This document shows positions 1-5,374 of a stretch of DNA of 5,374 bases, in pieces. The stretch is from Chloroflexota bacterium. GTDB lineage: Bacteria > Chloroflexota > Dormibacteria > CF-121. Both the position numbers and the translations under genes were made by a program. How positions within the stretch are numbered: the first letter of the stretch is position 1; each line of letters starts with the position of its first letter. The stretch spans positions 1 to 5,374 of the forward strand of contig VBFX01000040.1 in assembly GCA_005889395.1 (NCBI GenBank). Direction: 5' to 3'. The notes under the pieces were generated by a model that was not told the origin of the DNA, made no database searches, and saw only the letters and a list, made by a program, of their open reading frames with translations.

Positions 1-1142
1 GGGTCCTGCAGTGTCATGTCGCGCTTCGCCAGCGAGGCGACCGCCCCGCCCGCGGGCGGATGCGCCGTGTTGTAGGCGGCGCTCGCCGCGGCGTCGATCT
101 GATAGCCCCACGACGAGATGTCGTACTTGCGGGTCTTGGGATCGTAGCCGGTGAAGAGCCCATCCGTGAACCCGAACTCCTTCTTCACCAGGAACGAGGC
201 GTTGGTGTAGTTGAGGACGTACTCCTGGTGATGCAGGTTGTTCTGCAAAACGTAGTTGATCAGCCCGCCGAAGTAGGCGACGTCGGTGCCAGTCCGGATG
301 CGGGCATAGATGTCGGCCATCGCCGAGGTGCGGGTGAATCGCGGGTCGGCGTGGATGATCTTGGCGCCCCCGCCCGAACCGGGCCCGCGCTTGGGGTCGT
401 TCTTAGCGGCGAGGAACCACTGGAAGCCGACCGGATGCGCCTCGGCCGGGTTGGCGCCATTGATCAACATGAGGTCCGTGTGCTTGATGTCGCGCCAGTG
501 GTTGGTCATAGCCCCTCTCCCGAATGTGGCGGCCAAACTGACCACCGTGGGGCCGTGTCAAACCCGTGCCTGCTGTTCTAGATGCACCAGGCCGAGGCCG
601 CGCATCACCTTCGTCGCGAAGTACCCTTCCTCGCTGCTGAAGGCGGCGCCGCCGGCGAAGGCAATCCCCTCCGTGCGGTTGACCGTGTTGCCGGACGCAT
701 CCTGCGCCACGAAGCTGGCGTCGCGAGCGTCTTTGACGCGCTGGGCCAGCTTGTTGAGCATGTCGTCCCAGGTGATCTGCTGCCACTTATCGGAGCCGGG
801 TGCGCGATACATCGGGTTTTCGACCCGGCGCGCGCTGGTGGCGAGCTGCATGGCGGTGGCACCCTTCGGACAGAGCCGTCCCTCGTTGACGGGGCTGTCC
901 GGATTGCCCTCGATCTGGAGCAATTGGGTCGAGCCATCGCTGTTTGTCTTGGTGTAGGCGACGAGCGAGCAGCCGACCGCGCAATACGGACACACGGAGT
1001 GCGACTCCTTGGCGCCCGCGATGTGGAAGCTCTGCTTGGCCGCAACGGCCTGGGCCATGTTGAACCCGAGGGCGGTGAGGCCGGCCGCACCCGTCCCGGC
1101 GGCGCCGATCTTCAGAAAGTCGCGGCGCGTGACCTGTGGCAC
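1..1142 (-). CDS. fdnG: Selenocysteine-containing formate dehydrogenase major (catalytic) subunit, FdnG/FdoG type, 3' end cut off by window edge
   Basis: Oxidises formate to CO2 at a molybdenum/tungsten bis-MGD centre and passes electrons through an iron-sulfur cluster to partner subunits; the FdnG type acts on the outer face of the membrane. The N-terminus carries a Tat signal (TRRDFLK at residues 5-11, then a hydrophobic stretch to about residue 33). C51, C54, C58 and C91 form the [4Fe-4S] site, and K93 matches the lysine between cluster and cofactor. Translation meets UGA at residue 195, and reading it as Sec gives ARV-U-HGPTV followed by TFGRGAMTNHW, the hallmark of this family (Sec196 in E. 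coli FdnG). Homology continues unbroken to the edge: about 380 of roughly 1000 residues are present. The start is GTG at 1140-1142, chosen because GGAGG lies 6 nt upstream and the Tat motif follows at once. Callers that treat UGA as a stop would report a 194-residue fragment plus a second ORF. Family assignment is very secure; FdnG versus FdoG naming is not. Confidence 0.95.
528..546 (-). promoter_or_regulatory. Bacterial SECIS element (apical hairpin) for the formate dehydrogenase UGA
   Basis: Reading the minus strand with U of UGA as position 1, GGUGGUC (15-21) can pair with GGCCGCC (27-33) around an AGUUU loop, giving a 7-bp stem with two G-U pairs. Position 17 is U and loop positions 23-24 are GU, the same places as the bulged U17 and the G23/U24 that SelB recognises in the E. 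coli fdhF SECIS. A variant fold with U17 bulged and A22-U26 paired is also possible. The element lies inside the coding sequence and would recruit SelB with Sec-tRNA, so the genome should encode SelA, SelB, SelC and SelD. The fold was drawn by hand. Confidence 0.85.
558..560 (-). other. In-frame UGA selenocysteine codon of formate dehydrogenase (Sec195)
   Basis: The reverse complement of tca at 558-560 is TGA, in frame with the dehydrogenase. Upstream residues (HLEQQARV) and downstream residues (HGPTVVSLAATFGRGAMTNHW) are both in the same frame and both match the conserved active-site segment of Sec-type FdnG. The following residue is the catalytic His (H196). A SECIS-like hairpin follows at the right distance. 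In this family the residue is a molybdenum ligand, and Cys-type paralogues have UGC/UGU here. A nonsense mutation is much less likely, because the position coincides exactly with the known Sec site. Confidence 0.95.
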
Positions 1143-1148
1143 CCAATT

Positions 1149-1153
1149 CCTCC
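1149..1153 (-). promoter_or_regulatory. Ribosome binding site of formate dehydrogenase
   Basis: GGAGG on the minus strand, with 6 nt (AATTGG) before the GTG start codon at 1140-1142. This is a strong Shine-Dalgarno match with good spacing, and it decides the GTG start. No ATG in this frame gives a complete Tat signal. Confidence 0.8.
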
Positions 1154-1184
1154 AGGGAATGGCGTTTGCAGGCGACTAAAGGTC

Positions 1185-1214
1185 AGCGTACTCACCGGGC
1201 TAGTGGGCTGTCAA
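1185..1214 (-). promoter_or_regulatory. Candidate sigma70-type promoter for formate dehydrogenase
   Basis: On the minus strand a perfect TTGACA (-35; plus-strand tgtcaa at 1209-1214) is followed 18 nt later by TACGCT (-10; plus-strand agcgta at 1185-1190). It would start transcription near 1178 and leave a leader of about 35 nt carrying the GGAGG site. The -10 matches the consensus at only three of six positions, so this is a candidate supported mainly by the -35 box and its location in the divergent spacer. Confidence 0.35.
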
Positions 1215-1225
1215 CCGCGTTCTCG

Positions 1226-1264
1226 CTAACCCTCCCCCGCTCGCGGGGGAGGGCAGGGTGGGGG
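1226..1264. repeat. GC-rich palindromic repeat, copy 1 (divergent intergenic region)
   Basis: An 11-bp perfect inverted repeat, CCCTCCCCCGC (1230-1240) and GCGGGGGAGGG (1243-1253), is separated by TC. It is preceded by CTAA and followed by a tail cagggtggggg. ACCCT (1229-1233) and AGGGT (1255-1259) add an outer inverted pair. Positions 1226-1255 match copy 2 (1566-1595) at 29 of 30 bases, and the tail is shared with copy 3. It lies between the divergent genes, upstream of the -35 candidate and just before the DUF6457-like start. It resembles REP-type dispersed palindromes; no transposase is nearby. Confidence 0.85.
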
Positions 1265-1284
1265 CGTGATACGGTGGCGAATAG

Positions 1285-1569
1285 ATGAACGCCTGGTTCG
1301 AGGCGCTAGGCCGCCGGTTCGCGGACGCCGCCGAAGCCCGCGGGACCACGATCGCCCCGCCGGAGATCGATCAGTCGGTGGCCGACGAGGTTCTCGAACT
1401 GGCCCGCGTATCGGCGCATACGAAGGAGCGGCGATTCGCCCCGCTCGCCAGCTTCATGGCTGGGATCGCTGTCGAACGGCTTCGTCAGAAAGGGCCGCTC
1501 CACCCTGCGGATGAAGCGGCCTATCTTCGATCCATACGCGAAACTCTGGAGACAGAGCCCCCAGCCTAA
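1285..1569 (+). CDS. Small DUF6457-like protein, possible molybdenum-cofactor accessory factor
   Basis: A 94-residue soluble, mostly helical protein with no signal peptide or membrane segment. Residues 35-66 (EVLELARVSAHTKERRFAPL, then ASFMAGIAVERL) resemble the LAR-x-x-AH-x-x-x-R-x-x-APL-x-x-F-x-x-G core I associate with DUF6457, including the conserved AH, the Arg and the APL. I recall this domain as often fused to, or encoded beside, MobA-type guanylyltransferases and other molybdopterin genes. That fits the divergent formate dehydrogenase here, but no biochemical role is known to me. The ATG start at 1285 has a weak GGTGG (1273-1277) 7 nt upstream; no better start is seen. The TAA stop (1567-1569) lies inside repeat copy 2, so the last few residues may be repeat-derived or trimmed. 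Family assignment is moderate; function is inference. Confidence 0.75.
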   Translation: MNAWFEALGRRFADAAEARGTTIAPPEIDQSVADEVLELARVSAHTKERRFAPLASFMAGIAVERLRQKGPLHPADEAAYLRSIRETLETEPPA

Positions 1570-1595
1570 CCCTCCCCCGCACGCGGGGGAGGGCA
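1566..1595. repeat. GC-rich palindromic repeat, copy 2 (overlaps the stop codon of the DUF6457-like gene)
   Basis: CCCTCCCCCGC (1570-1580) and GCGGGGGAGGG (1583-1593) flank AC. The unit matches copy 1 over 30 bases with a single change (A at 1581, T at 1241). The shared leading CTAA supplies the TAA stop of the upstream gene. The cagggtggg tail of copies 1 and 3 is absent. The transcript could fold into a very stable hairpin between the DUF6457-like and NIPSNAP-like genes, but no run of T follows, so it is not a canonical intrinsic terminator. Confidence 0.85.
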
Positions 1596-1632
1596 ATTTC
1601 GCCTATAGCCTAAACTCCGAACCGCGCTGGAC

Positions 1633-1929
1633 ATGCCGGATCAACTGCGGATGTACACGATCAAGCCGGGCGAGATGGCGTCCTGGCTTGAGGAATGGGG
1701 GCGCCTGGTCGCTCCGCTCCGACGCCGGAGTGGATTCGAGATCCTTGGCGCCTGGACGACGGAGTCCGATCAATTCGTCTGGATCCTTCGCTACGACGGC
1801 CCGAAGACCTGGGAAGAAGCCGACGCTGCCTACTACGCCTCCCCTGAGCGGACGCAGATGCAGCCGGATCCGGCCCGTCACATCGCGAAGTCCGAGCACT
1901 GGCTCATGTCCGCCGTCGATGCGAGGTGA
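1633..1929 (+). CDS. NIPSNAP-like family protein (dimeric alpha/beta barrel)
   Basis: A 98-residue cytosolic protein. The opening LRMYTIKPGEMASWLEEW (residues 5-22), followed by LVAPLRRRSGFEILGAWTTE (25-44) and the strand FVWILRYDG (48-56), matches the NIPSNAP pattern: strand, helix, 'GF-x-hh-G-x-W', strand, then a helix rich in Tyr/Ala (TWEEADAAYYASPE). Length fits one ferredoxin-like domain, which in this superfamily pairs to form a barrel. Its ligand or reaction cannot be read from the sequence. The ATG at 1633 has no clear Shine-Dalgarno. The TGA (1927-1929) lies 11 nt inside the cyclase gene if that starts at 1919, so the two are probably translationally coupled. A long frame reading through this gene in a different phase is not coding here, because the NIPSNAP translation is the one with recognisable family motifs. 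Confidence 0.82.
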   Translation: MPDQLRMYTIKPGEMASWLEEWGRLVAPLRRRSGFEILGAWTTESDQFVWILRYDGPKTWEEADAAYYASPERTQMQPDPARHIAKSEHWLMSAVDAR

Positions 1930-4900
1930 CGTGTACGCGCTTGCACCCGCGTCTGGGGGCTCGATAGCAGAAGGCACCCGGACTTTCCTGTTCGCCGATC
2001 TCCGGGACTACACGGCCTTCGTCGAGCGGCACGGCGACCGGGTCGCCGCCGATCTCGTGGCTGCCTATCGAAAGCTGATCCGCCAGCGCGTTCGGGAAAC
2101 GAGCGGGGCCGAGATCAAGGTCGAGGGCGATGCTATGTTCGTGGTCTTTCCGTCGGCCCGTCAGGCGATTGCATGTGGCGCCGCGATCCTCAGCGACGCC
2201 GCCGTACGCACCCAGGCCCAGCCTGATCTCCCGATGCGAGTCGGCATCGGATTGCACGCCGGAGAACCGGTGGCGCAGGACGACGACTTCATTGGGTCGG
2301 CCGTCAACGTGGCGGCGCGGATCGGCGCCGCCGCCGGCGCCGGCCAGCTGCTGATCTCAGAAGTCGTGCGGGCCCTGGTTCGCACCGGCGCTCCCTTTCC
2401 GATGCGCGACCGGGGGCCGGTCACACTGAAGGGCCTCTCTGAGCCGGTTCGTCTCTATGAGGTTGTCTGGAGCGACGTGTCCCCGACTGATAGCGCGGCG
2501 CTGATCGAAGGCAGCGCGATTCCTTTTCCGCAGCCTGCGCGATTGGAGGCACCCGGGTCGTCACTGGTTGGGCGCGACGACGAGCTCGCACTCTTGAGGT
2601 CCCGTGTGGCCGCGCTTTCCCCGAACCCTCCCCCTCCGGGGGAGGGCAGGGTGGGCGCCACCGGAGGCACGGTGATGATCGCCGGCGATGCCGGCATCGG
2701 CAAGTCGCGCCTGCTTCGCGAGGCGTTGTTCGGATCGGCACCCGCGCTGCTCTACGGGGCGTGCGGGCTTTCTGAAGCGCCACCACCGTACGAGCCCTTC
2801 GTGGCGATCGTCCGCAGCATCATCCGGGAGCCGCATGGCGAGGCCGCGCTGCAGGGCGTGGTCCCCGAGCTGCTGGCATTGGCACCCGAGAGCGCCGCGT
2901 CGAGGCAACAGGCGCCGGATCGAGACCGTCTCTTCGGCGCGTTTCTCCGCCTGCTTCGGCAGTATGCTCGCGCGCGACCGACGGTCCTCGTTGTCGAAGA
3001 CTTGCATTGGGCGGACGAGGCAACGGTGGCCATGCTCCAGTTCCTGATCGGGGAGGCGGAGCCGACGCCCTATCTGGTCGCTGCCACCTATCGAAGCGAT
3101 GAGCTGCATCGCCGGCACCGCATCCGACCATTCCTGGCAGCGCTCGCGCGTCGATCCGATGTCGTCACCATTGCCCTCGCGCCGCTATCGGCGGCCCACG
3201 CCCTCGATCTGCTTCAGCGGCTTCCGACCCTGAAGGCGGCGTCCCCGTCTGAAATGGAAGCGATCAACCACCGCGCTGAAGGCAACCCACTCTTCCTCGA
3301 GGAGCTGGCGGAAACACACCAACTCGGCCGCTCCGCTGTGCCCGCCTCGGTCGCCGAGACCGTGTTACAACGGGTCGCTCGTGCCGGCGACAATGCCGGG
3401 CGTCTTCTTCAGTACCTCGCCGTGACCGGGGCCCGCGCCAACTACGACATCCTCGAGCCGCTCATGGGCGAGGAGGCAGCCCTACTGCAAGGCGCCCGGG
3501 CCGGCGTCGAGGAGCATCTCGTTCAGGAAGACGACGACGGCCTGGCATTCCGGCACGCGCTGATTCGAGAAGCCATCCTCTCAGACCTGATGACTCGGGA
3601 GCGACGCGCCTTGCACCGCAGCGTGGGCGAGGCGATGGAACGCTTGCACAAGGACGATCCCGAATACGCCGGCGACATTGCGCAGCACCTCGGCGCGGCA
3701 GGCCTGGCCGACCGAGCGCTCCCCTTCGCGATGAAGGCAGGTGAGCGCGCGCTGCGACTTTCTGCGGCCGAAGAGGCGGCCCGGATCTACGAACACGCCG
3801 TCGAGTGGTCACAGCCGTCGACCGTCGACCGTATGCGGGCGCTGGAAGGTCTTGGGCGCGCCTACGCACGCGACCTCTTCGTGAAGAAGGCCACGGCAAC
3901 CTACCAGGAGGCGCTCGACCTGGCCCGCTCGATCGGCTCGCAGGACGATGTCGCTCGGATCACCCTGCGCCGGACCTTCGTCTTGCCGTGGGGGCGAGAG
4001 GAGTACGCCTCGTGGCAGGCGTCGTGGGCGGCAGCCGAGCCGCTCGACCAACCGGCAACGCTGGCGCGGATTGCCAGCGGCCTGGCTCGGCGCGCGTACC
4101 TCTACCTCGAGGACGATCGCGGAGCAGCCTGGGTCGAGCGCGCGCTCAGCGAGGCGCGTCGCGCCGGAAGGCGGGGACAGGAGTTGTTTGCCCTTCGCCT
4201 TCAACTCCAGTACCAGCACCGCCCCGGCTGGCAAGCGAAGGAAGAGGCCCACATCCGGGAGCAGCTCGAGCTTGCGCTCTGGGACGACGACGCTGTGCTC
4301 AGCATGTACACCGATTTCTACGTTCGTCGCTGCCGCGAGTCGGATGAGGCCGAGCGCGAGCGGATTCTGCAGACGGGCCGCGACTACGCCGACCGCCTCG
4401 CGATCCCGGAAGGGATTGTGTTTCGTTACGGGGTCGCTTGGGTCAACTGGTTGACCGGCCGCTGGGATCGCGCCCGTGCATTGTCGGACCTGATTCGCTC
4501 TCGGTGGTCCGACGATGCGCCGGTAGTTTATCCGAGCGTTGGACCGATCGCGGCCAGCGTCGCCATCGAAATCGACGGGCCGGAGGCCGGAGGGCGGCAG
4601 CTTACCGATGCCACGGCGCGTCTGCGCACGACCGAGACCTGGAGGGCGCTACTCTGGGCGGCGGCGCATGAGGCGAATCTGCACCTTGCGGAAGGCCGCG
4701 CTGCGGCCGTCCTCGAGAGCTTCAGGCCGATCTTTGAACCGCGACCACCGAGTCTTTACGATGTCGAAGACTTCGCGCTGGCGAGTCGCGTTGTCTTGCC
4801 TGCTGCCCTGCTGGCCGGTGATCGCCGGGTTCTCAGCCGATGGATCGACGATCCAACCGTGGCAGCCGGCGGAGCGATGTACGAGGCTGCGGTCGATCAC

Positions 4901-5155
4901 GCGGGGGCCATCGCGGCTCTCCTCGATGGCAACCGCAACGCCGCCGACGCATCGTTCGCGCGCGCCGCGCGGACGTACCTCGAGCGGGGCTGGTTGCTGC
5001 TCGCGCACGAGCTGGCGTGGCAATGGTCGAGGACCGGATCGCCGGCCGCGAGCGAGGCATTGCGCGCCGCGGTAACGTTCTACGAGACGCAGGGGGCGAC
5101 GTGGCGGCTCCAATGGCTGGCCGAGCGGCGTTATGCGGAGGTGGGAGGGGCCTAG
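1919..5155 (+). CDS. Adenylate cyclase / AAA (STAND-like) ATPase / TPR-like multidomain signalling protein
   Basis: A 1078-residue protein, apparently cytosolic, predicted to make cAMP under control of an ATPase and a helical-repeat sensor. A class III cyclase domain spans about residues 20-185. Metal ligands are D27 (FADLRDYT) and D71 (KVEGDAMF); K67 and D123 are the adenine-recognition pair, pointing to ATP rather than GTP; N130 and R134 (VNVAAR) are the transition-state residues, so the site looks complete. An AAA_16-type ATPase follows: LVGRDDEL (216-223), Walker A GDAGIGKS (256-263), Walker B VLVVED then LHWAD (356-366), EGNPLFLEEL (454-463) and FRHALIREAI (544-553). From about 580 to the end the protein is Ala/Leu-rich helices resembling TPR repeats, with no LuxR HTH. 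Residues about 236-246 are encoded by repeat copy 3. The start is ATG 1919, or GTG 1931 with GAGGTGA just upstream; the frame is open further upstream but there overlaps the NIPSNAP gene. Physiological signal unknown. Confidence 0.93.
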   Translation: MRGDVYALAPASGGSIAEGTRTFLFADLRDYTAFVERHGDRVAADLVAAYRKLIRQRVRETSGAEIKVEGDAMFVVFPSARQAIACGAAILSDAAVRTQAQPDLPMRVGIGLHAGEPVAQDDDFIGSAVNVAARIGAAAGAGQLLISEVVRALVRTGAPFPMRDRGPVTLKGLSEPVRLYEVVWSDVSPTDSAALIEGSAIPFPQPARLEAPGSSLVGRDDELALLRSRVAALSPNPPPPGEGRVGATGGTVMIAGDAGIGKSRLLREALFGSAPALLYGACGLSEAPPPYEPFVAIVRSIIREPHGEAALQGVVPELLALAPESAASRQQAPDRDRLFGAFLRLLRQYARARPTVLVVEDLHWADEATVAMLQFLIGEAEPTPYLVAATYRSDELHRRHRIRPFLAALARRSDVVTIALAPLSAAHALDLLQRLPTLKAASPSEMEAINHRAEGNPLFLEELAETHQLGRSAVPASVAETVLQRVARAGDNAGRLLQYLAVTGARANYDILEPLMGEEAALLQGARAGVEEHLVQEDDDGLAFRHALIREAILSDLMTRERRALHRSVGEAMERLHKDDPEYAGDIAQHLGAAGLADRALPFAMKAGERALRLSAAEEAARIYEHAVEWSQPSTVDRMRALEGLGRAYARDLFVKKATATYQEALDLARSIGSQDDVARITLRRTFVLPWGREEYASWQASWAAAEPLDQPATLARIASGLARRAYLYLEDDRGAAWVERALSEARRAGRRGQELFALRLQLQYQHRPGWQAKEEAHIREQLELALWDDDAVLSMYTDFYVRRCRESDEAERERILQTGRDYADRLAIPEGIVFRYGVAWVNWLTGRWDRARALSDLIRSRWSDDAPVVYPSVGPIAASVAIEIDGPEAGGRQLTDATARLRTTETWRALLWAAAHEANLHLAEGRAAAVLESFRPIFEPRPPSLYDVEDFALASRVVLPAALLAGDRRVLSRWIDDPTVAAGGAMYEAAVDHAGAIAALLDGNRNAADASFARAARTYLERGWLLLAHELAWQWSRTGSPAASEALRAAVTFYETQGATWRLQWLAERRYAEVGGA
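1923..1929 (+). promoter_or_regulatory. Possible Shine-Dalgarno for an alternative cyclase start at GTG 1931
   Basis: GAGGTGA is complementary to the 3' end of 16S rRNA and overlaps the stop codon of the NIPSNAP-like gene. The GAGG core lies 4 nt before GTG 1931-1933, which is short but workable. ATG 1919 has no comparable site upstream. The two starts differ by only four residues before the cyclase domain, so function is not affected. Confidence 0.4.
2624..2655. repeat. GC-rich palindromic repeat, copy 3, inside the cyclase-ATPase coding sequence
   Basis: CCCTCCCCC (2626-2634) and GGGGGAGGG (2638-2646) form a 9-bp inverted repeat around TCC, preceded by AA and followed by cagggtggg as in copy 1. 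It is read in frame as NPPPPGEGRVG (residues 236-246), between the LVGRDDELALLRSRVAAL helix and the Walker A strand TVMIAGDAG. Compared with copies 1 and 2 the centre is shorter (TCC instead of GCNCGC). Flanking ATPase motifs are intact, so the insertion appears tolerated as a surface loop. Confidence 0.85.
5143..5148 (+). promoter_or_regulatory. Ribosome binding site of the VOC-family gene
   Basis: GGGAGG within the last codons of the cyclase gene, 6 nt before GTG 5155-5157. A second GGAGG occurs at 5137-5141. The good spacing supports the GTG start and translation coupled to the end of the cyclase. Confidence 0.65.
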
Positions 5156-5374
5156 TGGCGATCAAAGACGGCAGCCTGGAGCATCTCGATATCTCGGTCT
5201 CCGACCTCGAACGCAGCGGCGAGTTCTGGGCGGCATTCCTGAATGATCTGGGCTACCGCGAGTTTGCGAAATCGGCGACGGGGTGGAGCTGGACAAACGA
5301 CGAGTCCACGGTCTTCCTGCTGCAGGCGGAATCCGGGTATCTCGATCCGCCCTATCACCGCAAGCGCGTCGGCC
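5155..5374 (+). CDS. VOC (vicinal oxygen chelate / glyoxalase-fold) family protein, 5' part only
   Basis: 73 residues are visible before the window ends. The opening SLEHLDISVSDLERSGEFW followed by LGY (residues 7-34) is the typical first beta-alpha unit of VOC proteins: a strand with His10, which is often a metal ligand, then 'V-x-D-L-x-x-S' leading into the first helix. WSWTNDESTVFLLQAE (45-60) would be the next strands. VOC proteins include glyoxalases, extradiol dioxygenases and antibiotic-binding proteins, and the fragment does not allow a choice. The GTG start overlaps the cyclase TAG by one base (TAGTG), and a GGGAGG site precedes it, so the gene is very likely co-translated with the cyclase-ATPase. 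It is open to the right edge with no stop. Confidence 0.82.
   Translation, partial: MAIKDGSLEHLDISVSDLERSGEFWAAFLNDLGYREFAKSATGWSWTNDESTVFLLQAESGYLDPPYHRKRVG

Noticed and set aside
558..1142. Formate dehydrogenase as a pseudogene truncated at residue 194
   Set aside because: The UGA is at the known Sec site, a SECIS follows, and the frame is open with family homology to the window edge.
60..1229. Long plus-strand frames at 60-581, 310-957 and 582-1229
   Set aside because: They are antisense to the formate dehydrogenase, whose frame carries all recognisable motifs. Their translations are Arg/Ala/Pro-rich, as expected for shadows in GC-rich DNA.
1267..1272. TGATAC as a -10 box giving a nearly leaderless DUF6457-like transcript
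   Set aside because: It lacks a -35 partner, since the expected position falls in repeat copy 1, and the match is too weak to call.
1570..1600. Hairpin of repeat copy 2 as an intrinsic terminator
   Set aside because: No T-tract follows the stem (caatttcgcc), and the same palindrome occurs inside a coding sequence at 2624-2655.
1604..1616. TATAGC / TAAACT as a -10 box for the NIPSNAP-like gene
   Set aside because: There is no -35 match at suitable spacing; the region upstream is the repeat palindrome.
1511..1918. Upstream extension of the cyclase frame by 136 codons (ATG at 1511)
   Set aside because: It runs across the end of the DUF6457-like gene, repeat copy 2 and the whole NIPSNAP-like gene in another phase, and its translation is low-complexity with no domain. 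The cyclase domain begins shortly after 1919.
1226..2655. The repeats as a CRISPR array
   Set aside because: There are only three copies at irregular spacing with genes between them; two copies are palindromes located at a gene end or within a gene.
3815..3832. Short tandem ccgtcga ccgtcga ccgt in the cyclase gene
   Set aside because: Two and a half 7-nt units, compatible with the coding frame (PSTVDR); such runs are common by chance in GC-rich DNA.

Overview
This is a GC-rich bacterial window with two transcription units that diverge from an intergenic region at about 1143-1284. On the minus strand is the 5' third of a membrane-type formate dehydrogenase catalytic subunit (FdnG/FdoG family). 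It has a twin-arginine signal, a [4Fe-4S] cysteine set and an in-frame UGA at 558-560. That UGA sits exactly where this family carries selenocysteine and is followed at the expected distance by a bacterial SECIS hairpin, so the gene is an intact selenoprotein gene running off the left edge. On the plus strand are four closely packed genes: a small DUF6457-like protein, a NIPSNAP-like protein, a 1078-residue adenylate cyclase/AAA ATPase/TPR-like protein, and the start of a VOC (glyoxalase-fold) protein.

Layout: 1-1142 (-) formate dehydrogenase; 1143-1284 divergent spacer with a candidate sigma70-type promoter for the dehydrogenase and palindromic repeat copy 1; 1285-1569 (+) DUF6457-like; repeat copy 2 over its stop codon and the following gap; 1633-1929 (+) NIPSNAP-like; 1919-5155 (+) cyclase-ATPase, overlapping the previous gene by 11 nt and carrying repeat copy 3 in frame; 5155-5374 (+) VOC protein, overlapping the cyclase stop by 1 nt and running off the right edge.

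The last three plus-strand genes look translationally coupled and are probably one operon. A plausible reading is an ATP-sensing, multidomain signalling cyclase expressed with two small alpha/beta-barrel proteins whose substrates are unknown. The DUF6457-like protein sits back to back with a molybdenum/selenium enzyme. Because I recall DUF6457 domains accompanying molybdopterin-guanine dinucleotide enzymes, it may be a cofactor accessory protein, but this is inference.

The most notable features are the selenocysteine codon with its SECIS, and a GC-rich palindromic repeat present three times in 1.4 kb. One copy lies in the divergent spacer, one overlaps a stop codon, and one has become protein sequence just upstream of a Walker A motif. 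The organism is not certain. High GC, a Sec-type FdnG, DUF6457 and the cyclase-AAA-TPR architecture would fit Chloroflexota (Thermomicrobia-like) or an actinobacterial-type lineage, at low confidence. I see no RNA genes, CRISPR arrays, transposases or phage genes.
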